Positions 11,962 through 23,799 of a DNA stretch of 64,000 nucleotides are shown here, one piece after another. Source of the DNA: Paramacrobiotus metropolitanus (Eukaryota; Tardigrada; Eutardigrada; Parachela; Macrobiotidae); NCBI RefSeq assembly GCF_019649055.1, contig NW_026570274.1:744001-808000 (forward strand), given 5' to 3'. The notes beneath the pieces are model-generated. The model had not been told where the DNA came from. It saw only the letters and a list, made by a program, of their open reading frames with translations, and ran no database searches. Made by a program: the position numbers and the translations under genes. Within the stretch, counting starts at the first letter, position 1. The number at the start of each line of letters is the position of its first letter.

Positions 11962-12788
11962 GTTCGTGCTAACTTTCCCCGGCACAGGGTAACGTTCTAT
12001 AAAGTACAAAGGTTGTCGAAAAGTACAGATGCCCGGAAACTCACAATACTTATCCTTTTTTTCACTGATCATGCTTCAACTTAAAATGGACTGGTGGATT
12101 TTAGCATCCTATAAATTATTATGCACACCATTGTTACAAGGGATCACCGGTCATTAAGTAAGCTTTTCTCACGTCATGCTATCTCATTGTCGGTCTTGAA
12201 TGAAAGAGAATCTGGCCGTGATCCGCTTTGTAGATACCCTGTCATCGGGTGTGACGTATCAAGATCAACAACTACGGTAATAAAATTTTTAGTAAAAACA
12301 GAACAACAAAAGCAATGGCAGGAGTGGTCACAGACGAAGATAAAGCGGTAAATGCCAAAACGGAACGCCGAAACCAAAGTGGCCAACCCTGCAGATCATA
12401 TAATATTTATATGATACAGTTAATGGACTGCTTAGTATTTACATACCGGCTGCACAGAAATCGGGCGCTCAACGTTGTATAAATTTGACGTAACGATGTC
12501 TATTATCCTTGGTGTTGCGGCCAAATAAAAGGCCATTTGCAGAAAAGCCGTGGCGTGGAAGCACAAGAACTATTATTAAACTCTGGATCGTCGATGGTAA
12601 GAGATGTGAACGCCCTAAAATTTTGCCACAAGTAATATAAATGTTTGTACTTTTGGATACCATAACCTAATATCCGTGTACACAACGCACAGGTATATGT
12701 TGCTGAAGAGCATTGCAAGCCTTCCCCAAAAACGCCTTCTGGCTCTTTGGTTAGATTTGCCAGCTGGAATAGTTTGATAACCCTGACC
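11962..12788. other. intergenic upstream of protease A
   Basis: No supported gene. A long minus-strand ORF (12503-13036) runs into the protease exons on the other strand and is treated as a shadow. Confidence 0.5.
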
Positions 12789-15103
12789 ATGGATGCGCAG
12801 ATTTCTCTTATCTCAAGCTTCATTTTGAATGTAATAATTGGATGGAACAGTTGCCGTGGTGCCGTGAAAGCGTAAGCTAACGCCGAATATCTACGTGCGG
12901 TTTTCCTTTTTTGCTCACAATACTTAATACGATTTGATTCAAATTTAACAAACTGGTAAATTTTCGTATAAAGTCTTGTATCGCAGAAGAAAACTCGACC
13001 TGACCAATGGAAGGACGTTTGGTACGGCGTCACCATATTTTCCGCTGGATTATCCGAATAACTATTTCTCCTCTATGCTGTTTACTGTCACGCCTGCCGC
13101 TAATGTCACCGTAAGACACTTATTAATTCACTGCCTGATGTTCCCTGGTATTTAAAACTCTTACGCTCGAGCTTAAAACTTATGATATTTGTTTGGCCCC
13201 TGTAGGATCATGCTAATTTAATTCAATTTAATTTGCTTGTTTATCTAATTTCCTAGTTCCAGTCCCATGCCTTCGACTTGGAGAATAGTTTTAACTGCCA
13301 GTTTGATTACTTCAGTATAAACAATCAGCGTTTCTGTGGCACCAAAGGTCCCGAAAATTATACAGTAACCGTCAACTCTGGTCAACTGGTAAGTCAGGGA
13401 GACCATTTTGGTCTTCTACAGAACCCTGTAGAGTCCGTTATCATCTTTCATCACGGCACACGAGTATGTACTCTGTACACAGGATATTCGCTTTGTTACG
13501 GACCATTCCGTCACCCGCACCGGTTTGTTGTGATTTTTCGGCAGGAGACACGAAGTATAAGCTTAGAACATTTTCTCCGTATCACCCACCGCTCTAAACT
13601 TAACGCTTTAGCCGCCATTAACACTGTTACCACCCTGACCACGCCGACAACCACCACACCCTTTCCCACCACCACACAGGCTACACCGGCAGGCTTTACC
13701 AACATGACCACGCCACCGAATTCGTCTCCGACTCCGGTCTGCACTAACTGCGACAGTGCTCCCCAGTGTGGAGTTCCCGCAGTGCCTCCAAAACTCACTG
13801 CCCGCGTTGTGGGAGGGGTGCCGGCTGTCCCGCACAGCTGGCCCTGGCAGGTCTCCTTTGGTAGAATGCCATGGTGCGGTGGCAACTTGGTAAGGCGCTT
13901 TGACGTCTGTCGGAACGTTACTTTAGTGTTGGACTAATAGTAAACGTCATTCATCACAGATAAGCAGCAGGTGGGTACTCACAGCTGCCCACTGCTGCAG
14001 AAATGAGAACGCCAGTGCCGTTGTAGTCGTTCTGGGAGCGCACGACTTTGGACAGCCCGAACCGGATCGCATTGTGCGGCAGGTCAAACGTTTGATAATC
14101 CATCCACATTACCATTCCAACAGCAACGATTTCTGTTTGGTCGAGTTAGCCCTGGTAAGCGCCACAATGTCCACAACACAGCTGAATTTTTTGGAAAAGA
14201 AAGTTAGCTTAAGGTTTAAGGTTTTTTGTAGCCAGTAGAACGTACTTCTGCCCTTATACCGGTATGTCTTCCAACGGAATCCGATCCCCCGACGGGAACA
14301 AGGTGCTACGTCACCGGCTGGGGAGACATGCAAGAAGATCCCAGTGGACACGGACAGGGGCCGCCTACGCTCCTGGAACAGCAAGAGGACGTCGCAGATG
14401 AAATTAGTATTCGCGCTACAAGATTTAGTAAGCGCGCAACCAGTGAATTTGTCCTAATGCAGACCGATGTCAGTATCGTCGATCAGTCCGTTTGTAATGT
14501 TTCCTATTACGGAAGAATCGATTCCACGATGATATGTGCTGCCGGTCCGGGAAAAGATACGTAAGTTTATTCCGTTTTATCTTCTGAGCTACCGACCCTT
14601 ACGAATCACCGTAAAACTTTGGATGAATATGAAGTAAATGCCGATATTTCATAGGTGTCAGAGAGATAGCGGTGGTCCGCTAGTCTGTCAGCGTGCAGGA
14701 AGCCCAGCCTTTGTCCTTTTTGGAGTGACTTCATTTGGAAAGTAAGCTGTCGTTAACATTGAAGCGAACCTTAATTGAATTTAAGTTATTCGTATTACGT
14801 TCCGGCAATGATTTCTATCGGTATTGTAATCAGCCTACCCTACCGTCAATATCCAGCTGCAAACACTACGAATGGTCACTGCTGTTTCGGACATCATCGC
14901 AACGTCCTGCTAAAAAATTATCTTTTGCAAATATAGCTTATGGATTAGGTGGTCGCTACAGACACAGTATACGTTCAAGCAAACAATTTTCGGCAAATCG
15001 CCCTTGTTGCAGTGGATGTGCCCGGCCCGGATATCCTGGCGTCTACGGAAGAGTCAGCCAGGCTGTATCATGGATTCGCGGCATCGTTGGAAGCTTTGCC
15101 TGA
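12789..15103 (+). pseudogene. CUB-trypsin serine protease A, frame-disrupted in the CUB exon
   Basis: Exons by comparison with the gene at 17092: 12789-12871, 12987-13110, 13257-13388, 13483-13554, 13612-13889, 13960-14154, 14232-14560, 14655-14741, 15013-15103. Order: signal peptide (MDAQISLISSFILNV), CUB ([35 protein letters not shown]), Thr-rich linker, then trypsin domain activated at R|VVGG. Catalytic H is in TAAHCC, D in SNDFCLVEL, S in DSGGP. D189 (KDTCQ) predicts cleavage after Arg/Lys. Two oddities: exon 4 is 72 nt against 73 in the paralogue, which shifts the frame after TDHSVTRTG to a stop; and GDSGGP is RDSGGP, replacing Gly193 of the oxyanion hole. An AATAAA lies at 15150. A recent pseudogene is likely, unless the missing base is an assembly error. 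Confidence 0.65.
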
Positions 15104-15726
15104 CAAAGATCCATCACAACCGAAAACCGGCAGACAACACTTAATGTTAAATAAATGGAAGCTACCGTGGTTGCAATACCGTCGGCTGTCAATTTGTCAT
15201 CGATGTTAATGTTTTAAATTTTATACGTATATTACGAATTACGGAGTCAGCTTGTTCGCTTATTTTTAAATTCGAAATTTATGCATGGTGCCAGGCGGCG
15301 ATATATATAGAGACGTTGCAGATATGGTTTGATCATATGATTCTGCTACACAAGTTCTCTAACTATTTACTGTATTTTCTGCGTATTAAAGCACCAGAAT
15401 TGCCGTCATTAATTAATAATTATAAATGAACAATTTGCGAATTACAGTACGTATTTACAGCTGTATTATTTAATAATTTTTGTGTGCATAACGGGCTGTG
15501 AAGAGTCAAATGTTTTGCGATAGATATTAGCGTCATGCTGGAAAATCGTGTAAACAGAACATTTTGTGGAACACTTGTTAATCAAGCCAGGAATATTCTG
15601 ACTCCAGAACTGAATTTAGCCAATACCGGTGGTTCCATACGCGCATAAACAGCGAGAGATGGAAGAATCACTGACCGCTTTCGTTGCATGGGCAACCGCT
15701 CGCGCGGTGGCAAGCGTATTATACTA

Positions 15727-16346
15727 TCTAAAAAGTCGATCCTGGTGATCATAAGAGTGCAATGCTATGTTATTGTGCAGCAGTGGCGTTTTAAGCAATT
15801 TTATTGCTGATTTTACTGGCATTGCACCATTTGTGGACCCTCCGGTTGTCGAGCGACAACGTAACAGAAGCACGCGTGCGGTGGCCCATGCCACAGGCTG
15901 TTTTAACGTAAATCTTTGAAAATTCATAACTTTGTTCATTCCTCCATTAAATTTTTATGCATAGTCTTGAAAAATGCAGAATAATACACAGTATCAGGCA
16001 AAATAAATGCTTTTAATTTTTCTTTCAGGATTGTGCGCTGTTAGCCTGCGCGGCTAGCATAGCCGCCTATGGAGGATTTCCATAGGCGGCTATGTTAACC
16101 GCAGGGAGCTCATACTGCATTACCTAAAGAAGAAACAGAAAACATTTATTTTGCCTAATACTATGTGTTATTCTGCATTCTAAGACATACATAAATTTAA
16201 TGCGATGAACAAAGTTATAATTTTCAGATTTACTAAACCAACGCATTCTGGAGAATCCTAATTCGTTAAATCAACAATAAAAACAAAAACGCCACTGCTA
16301 CCTAATAACATTACACTCATCATAACTGTGCGTTCAATCTTTTTCG
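15727..16346. repeat. long inverted repeat (foldback element)
   Basis: The left arm (about 15727-16073) and right arm (16079-about 16346) are reverse complements, diverged by scattered substitutions and small indels. The centre is a perfect 16-bp stem (catagccgcctatgga) around a 5-nt loop at 16074-16078, extending to 24 bp with two mismatches. Outer matching blocks include gcagtggcgtttt, aactttgttcat, atgcagaataa and aggcaaaataaatg. The left arm holds about 50-80 extra bases near 15817-15900. No ORF lies inside. Either a foldback/MITE-type transposon or a head-to-head duplication; a transcript would fold into long dsRNA. Confidence 0.8.
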
Positions 16347-16979
16347 TGCTAGAGTGCACTGCTTGCTCGGCCCTTTTATAACGTACCATCCAGTACGAGT
16401 CCTGTTGTTATACTAATTCAATTTATTTGTGTGTATCTTCACGGTGAGTGAGCATGGCTTTACAAACTTTGAACGGTAAAAACGATTCTTACTGCTTGCA
16501 GAGGCAACTACATTAGTGTGGAGGAGTGTGCCGGTGGGCAGTGTTTACCTATACACGGTGCACTTCCGGATATGCGGCGCGCAGTAAACTAAATTCAATG
16601 TTATAAAACTTGAAATAACTGTATCCATTAGTCCATTACTGACCGTTAACCTTATATTATTGTGACGTAACAAATGGTCTTTGTTAGAAATAAGGTGGCA
16701 GGTAAACAGTAGAACACCGTGTTGTGGCATCGCCCTGTTTTTGTCTGTATTTATTTATTTTCCCGCCAGCGAGGAATGCTCCAATGTAAAGCCCGTAAAA
16801 GTCGGCGCTGAATGTATGCATTACATTTTCTTGAATGACTCAAAGCCGTAGATAGAGCATTAAACTGCAGAATGCGAGATTACGACTTTAATGTGGAATT
16901 ATATAAACACCACATCGGCTTCGTCAAAGAATGCCAACCGTTTACCGCTCGTTTGCTCCGTATTATTTGTGGGTATCGT

Positions 16980-16987
16980 TATATAAG
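16980..16987 (+). promoter_or_regulatory. TATA box of protease B
   Basis: tatataag followed by ccgcgc, about 105 bp upstream of the start codon at 17092. Protease A has no equally clear box at the matching distance. Confidence 0.45.
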
Positions 16988-17091
16988 CCGCGCAGCTGTG
17001 GATTTCCGAAGAGTTCCACATTCTTAATTTTCAAAATAACATTTTTTTCCGCTTGAGGATTCCCTCTGTCAGCGGGTGTACTGGCTGCACA

Positions 17092-19306
17092 ATGACCGCC
17101 CAAATTACTGCAATAGTAAAATGTACTTTTATTTTTGTTATCGGATGGAACAGCTTCACTGCAGCCCAGAAAGTGTAAGCCACTCTGTAATTACAATGTA
17201 TTAAAAATATGGATATTGTCAGTTTTACGTTATCAGATACGACAAAGACGTCTTTCATTACGTTATGTCTAGAAATAAGTGATCAGAAACTGCTCGCTTG
17301 TAGAGCCAGAATTGATATCACAAATGGGGCACCGCTCACTATGAGGTCACCATCATTTCCGTGGAATTATCCCAATAATTATAACTATGTTCTGTTTATT
17401 ACCGCGACTCCCGGCGCCAAAGCCATAGTAAGCATTTCCGTGCTGCTCACAACCGTTAACATTAAATCTGGATTCGTGCGGCATTAGCATTAACGCTCTC
17501 CGAAATCATTTTAGTTTACCTCCAGTGCCTTCAGTTTGGAATATGTTGGCGACTGCCGCTATGATTACTTCAGCGTCAACGGGCAGAGATTCTGCGGCAC
17601 CAACGGCCCGAAAAATAACATCGTAAACGTTGATTCCAGTAGCCAGATTGTAAGTCAACACGAGCATTTATTGCTTTTAACAAATAGAGCAACCGATAGC
17701 AATGGCGTGTACACAGATTGTCCGCTTTGTTACGGACGGGTCCGTAACCAGCAGCGGTTTCTCCGTGACCTTTTGGCAAGAAGTTCCAGGTACCCCGTTA
17801 ACGGTGATTTTCGGTACCTGGTGATTTAAATGTTGAGAGTCCTTGCTGCAGCGCTCACGTCGACGACGACCCCGTCTCCGACTCCAGTATGTACGAGCAA
17901 CTGCGACGGCTCTCCTCAGTGTGGAATTCCGCAGGTTCCACCTAGGCTGACCGGCCGCATTGTGGGAGGAACGCCGGCTCTTGCTCACAGCTGGCCTTGG
18001 CAAATTTTCTTTAATGTCGTTGGGACGAGTTTTTGCGGTGGCAGCTTGGTATGATTAATAGTAACTGAACCGTAACTTATGAGTTTTGTATGCGAATTGA
18101 TTATTAATAACTGGCATCCGTTACAGATAAGCAGTAACTGGGTGCTGACAGCCGCACACTGCTGCAAAAACAAGAATGCTGCTTCCATCAATATTTATTT
18201 GGGTGCTCAAGACATTTCCCAACCCGAACCGGATCGGATCATGCGACAAGTCAAACGTCTTGTAATCCATCCAAACTATGATTACGATTCTAACGCCAAC
18301 GACTTTTGTTTAGCTGAATTAGTCCTGGTAAGTGGTACTGCGCTTAGTGAAATTTTATTTTAAAATTTATTTAAGCGCTCTACAAACAATCCCGTTTTCT
18401 TAGCCAGTGGAACGCAGCGCCGGCATTATACCGGTATGCCTGCCCTCCGAATCGGATCCTCCTGTGGGGACGAAATGCTATGTCACCGGTTGGGGTGAAA
18501 TGCAGGCTAATCGTGCGCGAATGCAGCAGGTGCCCACGAGATTGGGTCAGCAAGACGATGCCACCAACGAAATCAGTATTCGAAGCAAACGCTCTGCCAG
18601 TAATGTCCTCATGCAAACTGATGTCGCAATTGTTGACCAGTCCGCTTGTAATGCTGCCTACAGCGGAGGAATCGATTCAACGATGATATGTGCCGCTAGT
18701 CCAGGAAAAGATACGTAAGCTACCGTTGTAATCACAGTTATCGGATTTCATAATTGAGCGTAATGCCCAACAGTGGATATGTGTTGAACACCGGTGTTTA
18801 ATTACTTTAATGCCATATAGGTGCCAAGGAGACAGCGGCGGTCCGTTGGTTTGTCAGCGTACTGGAACACAGACTTTTGTTTTATATGGGGTGGCTTCGT
18901 TTGGAAGGTATGGGGTTGCTAACACAGAATGAAGACTTACTATGCTGTGTCATAATTGTACATAATCGTACATAATCAATGTACATAATTGTCATAATTG
19001 TATAGACTTACTATGCTGTGAAGTACTTATGGTCATTGGCTGTTGTACTTAATATTCTGCAGCTAGTGTACAATACGGTTTAAAGCCGTGCTGCTGCGTT
19101 TGGCTCGTATTATTAGTGGACTCAATCTGCAGCCGAATAAGAGCGATAATGCTAAGGCCATGTATAAAAATTGTTCACTCGCCTTCACTGTCTCGGACTG
19201 CCTTTTTTGTTGCAGAGGATGTGGTCAGCCCGATTTCCCTGGAGTTTACGGTAGAGTCAGCCAGGCTACATCATGGATACGTAGCGTTGTTGGTAACTTC
19301 GCCTAA
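17092..19306 (+). CDS. secreted CUB-trypsin serine protease B
   Basis: Nine exons, all with GT..AG introns and consistent phases: 17092-17174, 17304-17427, 17515-17649, 17717-17789, 17852-18048, 18127-18327, 18404-18714, 18821-18907, 19216-19306; 433 aa. Residues 1-about 24 are a signal peptide (hydrophobic core IVKCTFIFVIGW). A CUB domain follows (RIDITNG, FPWNYPNNY, CRYDYFSVNGQRFCG, TDGSVTSSGFSVTFW). A short Ser/Thr/Pro linker leads to CGIPQVPPRL and the activation site R|IVGG. The trypsin triad is H in TAAHCC, D in ANDFCLAEL and S in GDSGGP; Asp189 in KDTCQ predicts Arg/Lys specificity. The segment between the VTGWG and CNAAY blocks is longer than in typical trypsins. Secreted zymogen; digestive or immune roles are both possible and not decided by sequence. 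Confidence 0.85.
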
Positions 19307-20695
19307 TAGAAGCCCATCATCGGAATGAGTCTCAACTACACCGGCAGCGGTATCGGTTTCAAATGGTTATACGGATACCAGTTGGTTTAAAAACTATGGC
19401 AGCAGGAAGTGGTGCAGATAAAATATTTTTTTTAATTGTGGTGAAAATTGTTTTTTGTACATTTTTACGAGGTACTAAAGTATCTCTAGACTTTAGTGGA
19501 TACGTACGGTGGGACCGATAAGTGCTACCGTTGTCTTAATATTTCTACTTTAATCATCAGATACGAAAAACGATTGACAACATTAAACAGTTTTTCCTGT
19601 GGAAGCACGCAAGCTGTGTTTAACAACAGCAGTGGCACGCAGCATGGATGCTATTGCTTTAAATAATATGGTAGATAAAATTAAATCAGCCAAGCTGGAA
19701 GAAAGCACCGTAGAAAAGGGAAGACGAAGCTCAAATGAATACAGAAAGACAAACGCCCCAGTATAGAAAAGATGAATGTCAAATAATTGCTAAATTTCAA
19801 TGGCACCTTTAGTAATGAAAAAGCAAATGCAGGTATCAAAAAATCGTCAAACAGGGTCAAAAAGGGTCAAAAATAGCGCCTTATACGAAACAGGCGCCTT
19901 AAACTGGGTTGGCATCATTCTTTCGACAGCACAACGCTGGATTCATGGTACAATTCAGTGGGAAGATGAAATTTCCGATTGACAGCAACTGATAACACAT
20001 GCGTAAAATCCAAATCAGCCTGCCGAAAGCAGTGATGTGCACGTTATTGTTACGCATTTAAACAGGATGGTCACCACAAGCCGTCCCTCTTGTTATTCGA
20101 TAATTAGAAACGTGAAAAAGGGAAGCGGCCATCTGAGAATGAACTGCGGGATAAAGAAGTAATTTTTTTTCGATATTCTATTTACTTCCTTTTCTTATTG
20201 TAAAAGGATTAAACTTTCTTCAACGTCTAGAATTCAAAAGTCGTGAAATATCGCACGGAAAAATTAAACGTTCCAGCTTTTTTCGCATGACTAAAAAATG
20301 AGTAATGTGGCGTTAGCACGGCAGCGAGCCAACCATAGCTCATCAATTGTGGTGGCGGTTAAACTGTCCCAAACTGCGGATCGGTTGTTTAATTTTATTT
20401 ATGCCCGTTAATTTGCATTAGTCATGTGCTTTAGTTAAGAGTGATTGTCCGCTAAGCAATTTGTTTTACTAATTTTGTATTTTAATATGACGATTGTGCA
20501 ACAATACCAACACAGTTGCATTACATATGTCCAATAAAGTCACCTTCCTAAAACGGATAAGGGTTGAATAAGGAATAAATAAAATGTAACGACAATCGTC
20601 GAATACAGCTAAAAACGTTTATCTTAAGAACTTCAGTTTATTCCAGAGCTTTGGCGTGTTATAAAAATCCATAAACTATCAGATATAGCCGAGTT
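19307..20695. other. intergenic with a GPCR relic
   Basis: AT-rich flank of protease B, then a decayed GPCR fragment (listed separately), then non-coding sequence to the end of GPCR B1. No other gene is supported. Confidence 0.5.
19900..20090 (-). pseudogene. GPCR relic, TM6-TM7 fragment of subfamily B
   Basis: On the minus strand this stretch reads HITAFGRLIWI, then YQLLSIGNFIF, then CTMNPALC, matching the TM6-TM7 region of the intact subfamily B receptors (HVAFGQLIWNS, YQLLSIGNFIF, DCTMNPVLC). The rest of the receptor is missing or unrecognisable, and the end after NPALC is scrambled. A truncated, dead copy next to B1. Confidence 0.65.
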
Positions 20696-21790
20696 TTATC
20701 TTAACCCGGCTCGGTTTCTACGGAACAACGATCGAGCTGCTTGGCGCCATTCTTTGGACGATATGAAGCACAGTACCGGATTCATGGTGCAGTCAAGAGA
20801 AAAAATAAAATTTCCAAAAGATATCAGCTTGTAATCCACGTAGGAATTCCAAATCAGCCAGCCATACGCTACGTGGTTGGGCGTCCACGATATTGTCACG
20901 CTGAGAAGCAACATGGTCAGTAGGAGAAAATGCCGGCCGTCACTCTTTGTCATTCGCTTTGGAACGGGAGCGGAAAACCGCGCGCTGGTCGGCTCATCAT
21001 GTTTCGCAGCGCTTACTACTGATAAATCACCTTTTTCCAGACTGGAAGCCGGTTTAGTCTTGGAAAGTTCCAATTCATCCGTTTTTTTGGAAGCACCCGT
21101 TCCTTGATGAGGATAGGAATGAGCAAGGACTTTCTTCTTGACGACGTTGAACACTTTGTAAGCAATGAAGGGATACAGCAGAAAGACAATTATTTGCGGG
21201 AGCCAGTGAACAATCACGATGGTTATTTTGTCATAAAGCTTTTGACCACCTCCCGATGCAGAGTAGACACAGAAGCGAGCATTGTACGGCGCTCGTGACC
21301 TTTGATCAAAAATTATCACCCCATACAGTGACCACGCGTTCACATAGACAACCGTCAGAAGAACAACACAGGCAGCAAATCTGACGGTGTGATACAGTCG
21401 GTAGCTGTTGGGAAAGGTCACCGCCCAAAACCGATTACAGCTGATGAGGACGTGAATGTGGAGGACGAAGCCAGCTGAAAGTTGCGCGATGTATAAACAC
21501 ACGTTGCAGAATCCTTCGCCCAAAATCCAAGGTATCTTCATGAAGTTGCTGATTTGGTTAAGGTTGCTTGTGCAGGATTTCAAAAGGTCATTTATGGCCA
21601 GGGTAAGGACGTATACCGAGAACGGCGTGTGAAGTTGCGGGCTCTTAGAGTAAACCGTAATAAAGAAGATATTGCTGATGTAGCTGAAGACGTCAAGGAA
21701 CAGATATAACCAGCCAATGTAGATCGTGTTGGGAGGCTGAAAGTGTGACGTAACATTCTTTGTCTGGTTCGCTAAAATCGTTAAATTCAT
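20696..21790 (-). CDS. rhodopsin-class GPCR, subfamily B, copy 1
   Basis: Single-exon gene, 364 aa. Short N-terminus with sequons (MNLTILANQTKNVTS), then TM1 with FSYISNIFFITVY, TM2 LAINDLLKS, TM3 ending SCNRFWAVTFPNSYR (NRFWA where DRY is expected), and a long Lys/Ser-rich third intracellular loop of about 80 residues (roughly 215-285). TM6 carries TISWTPNH, and TM7 carries DCTMNPVLC, where the usual NPxxY Tyr is Cys. The tail is short (KEWRQAARSLFRRN). Extracellular cysteines before TM3 (GFCNVCL) and in the second extracellular loop (ARFCVY) fit the class A disulfide. Intronless, unlike subfamily A, which may reflect ancestral retroposition followed by tandem duplication. Confidence 0.88.
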   Translation of the reverse strand: MNLTILANQTKNVTSHFQPPNTIYIGWLYLFLDVFSYISNIFFITVYSKSPQLHTPFSVYVLTLAINDLLKSCTSNLNQISNFMKIPWILGEGFCNVCLYIAQLSAGFVLHIHVLISCNRFWAVTFPNSYRLYHTVRFAACVVLLTVVYVNAWSLYGVIIFDQRSRAPYNARFCVYSASGGGQKLYDKITIVIVHWLPQIIVFLLYPFIAYKVFNVVKKKVLAHSYPHQGTGASKKTDELELSKTKPASSLEKGDLSVVSAAKHDEPTSARFSAPVPKRMTKSDGRHFLLLTMLLLSVTISWTPNHVAYGWLIWNSYVDYKLISFGNFIFSLDCTMNPVLCFISSKEWRQAARSLFRRNRAGLR

Positions 21791-22698
21791 GGCGCTGGTT
21801 CTCCGTTTCCAGACACTGCAGCAAATATGTTGTTACTGCAACGTATATTATGACCCGTTCCAAGTTCCAAGTCCCTCTACCACAATCGTTAGTTTGCTAT
21901 GGAAAGATGAATCGCAGATATGTAGAACATCCTTGAAACGAGGCACTGTTTCCAACAGCAACTTGCTAGACGCTGTCTGTTAAAGTGTTAATGAAAAATA
22001 ATACCGGATGAAATTCGTTGGCGCCTTTGGATGGCTCAGATTCCCTGCCGTATTAGCTCCTTTGAAGAGTGATGACTGGTTGATTAAACCTTAATTACTG
22101 CATGTAGTCAGAGTCTTTCATACCAGTGAGACACCACGTATAGAACCATCTCCATCTGAGTCCACTGGGACTTCGTTATACAATAGCCGGTCATCAATCG
22201 TCAGAACGCAAAGTATTTTTAGGAAATAACATTTTACATTTCTAATGTTACTCTAATTAACCCTAGATTCCTGAATGGCCATATTACTGCGGCATTACAT
22301 TCACCTGAAAACTTTGGTTTGGAATTATTAACGCCTAAGACGGATTACAGTCAGAATGCTGCCTGGCCCGCGGTTTATTTATACGAGATCTGTGAGATCC
22401 ACCTGCACTTATGGCTCAGGCCTCAGCAGATGCACTTATGGCCTCAACAGATGCCCAGGCTTAACTTGACGATTCCTGTTTCTTCGTTTTTTTACTTATT
22501 GGATCCTATGATTTGAAGCAATGCTAAATTTTGCTTCGCTAAAGTCTGTTGACGATTCTTAATTACAGAGCCCTGTATATCAAATTCTTCCTCCAGGCAA
22601 GCATACCGTACAGTCTCAAAATTAACAATATTTTTAGTAATTATCGAAAAAATCAATAAATAAATAAAAGAAAACTAGCATGTCATGTTTCAAACAAT
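21791..22698. other. intergenic between GPCR B1 and B2
   Basis: No supported gene. AT-rich, with a short repeated tgcacttatggcctcag-like motif near 22405-22450. Confidence 0.5.
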
Positions 22699-23799
22699 TC
22701 ATCTTCTCCGAAACAGTCCTACGGCGGCCTGACGCCATTCTTTAGACGACACCAAACACAGCACCGGATTCATGGTGCAATCCAGAGCGAAGATAAAGTT
22801 TCCAGTTGACAACAACTGAAAATCCATCTGTGAATTCCAAATCAGCTTGCCGAAAGCAACATGCGAAGGTGTCCATGTTACTGTTACGCTGACAAAGAGA
22901 ATCGTCAGCATGAGGAAATGTCTTCCATCGCTCCTTGCCATCCTGCGAGAAGCGGGACCTTGTGATACCGGAACCGGTTGACTAGCAGAAGCATTATTGC
23001 TGACGCTTTTTGTCAATGGATTGTGTTGTTCAACTCCTGATACCGGTTTACTCTTTGGATGTTCCGGCCCGTCAGATACGCTTGCATTTCCCGTATTTTG
23101 TCGAGAGTATGAGATGGCGTTAGTTTTCTTCTTGACGACTTTATACACTTTATAGGCAATAAACGGATACAGCAAAAACACAATAATCTGCGGCAGCCAG
23201 TGAGTGAAAATAGCGCTTAGCTTGGAATACAGCTGCTGACCCGGGCCCGATAGATAATACACACAGAAGCCGGCATTACTGGGCAATTGTGACCTTTGGT
23301 TGTAAGCAATTATTCCAGGCAGTGACCACAAGTTAATATAAATAAAAGTCAGGAAAACAACACATGCGGCGAATTTCGTGGTGTGGTGGATTCGATAGTT
23401 GTTGGGAAAGGTCACTGCCCAGAATCGGTTGCAGCTGATGAGAACGTGGATGTGGAGCGTGTAGCCGGTTAAAACCTGCGTCGAATACAGGCAGACATTG
23501 CAGAAACCATCGCCCAATAACCAGGGGATCTCCATGGAGGCGCTGATCTGAGCAAAGTTTCCCGTAGTCGATTTAACCAGATCGGTTACCGCAAGCGCCA
23601 GTACGTAAACGGAAAACGGAGTGCGGACTTGAAGATTTTTGCAGTAAACCGTGATGAAAAAGACATTGCTGATATAACTGAAAACGGTAAGAAGAAGATA
23701 CGAACAACCAATGTACAATGTGTTGGGATGATAAAGCTGGCCGCTGGAGTTCGCCGTGGCGTTGATGGCGTAACCCTTTGAAAGATATGTCAGGTTCAT
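22699..23799 (-). CDS. rhodopsin-class GPCR, subfamily B, copy 2
   Basis: Single exon, 366 aa from the ATG at 23799. An in-frame ATG at 23859 would add 20 residues, but MNLT at 23799 aligns with the start of its relatives. TM1 FSYISNVFFITVY, TM2 LAVTDLVKST, TM3 SCNRFWAVTFPNNYR, third loop Ser/Pro/Lys-rich with KKKTNAISY, TM6 TVTWTPSHVAF, TM7 DCTMNPVLC, tail KEWRQAAVGLFRRR. Closest in the window to the copy at 37410, with which it also shares 5' flanking sequence, so the two arose by segmental duplication. Confidence 0.88.
   Translation of the reverse strand: MNLTYLSKGYAINATANSSGQLYHPNTLYIGCSYLLLTVFSYISNVFFITVYCKNLQVRTPFSVYVLALAVTDLVKSTTGNFAQISASMEIPWLLGDGFCNVCLYSTQVLTGYTLHIHVLISCNRFWAVTFPNNYRIHHTTKFAACVVFLTFIYINLWSLPGIIAYNQRSQLPSNAGFCVYYLSGPGQQLYSKLSAIFTHWLPQIIVFLLYPFIAYKVYKVVKKKTNAISYSRQNTGNASVSDGPEHPKSKPVSGVEQHNPLTKSVSNNASASQPVPVSQGPASRRMARSDGRHFLMLTILFVSVTVTWTPSHVAFGKLIWNSQMDFQLLSTGNFIFALDCTMNPVLCLVSSKEWRQAAVGLFRRR

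Larger units (their letters stand above)
15104..17091. other. intergenic between the two proteases, holds a foldback element
   Basis: No coding sequence recognised. Most of 15.7-16.35 kb is a long inverted repeat (listed separately). The 3' part contains the promoter of protease B. Confidence 0.6.

Noticed and set aside
12503-13036. 177-codon minus-strand ORF
   Set aside because: It runs antisense through the signal-peptide and CUB exons of protease A and has no recognisable features.
13511-13885. Minus-strand ORF across the Thr-rich linker
   Set aside because: A by-product of the repetitive ACC/ACA linker of protease A.
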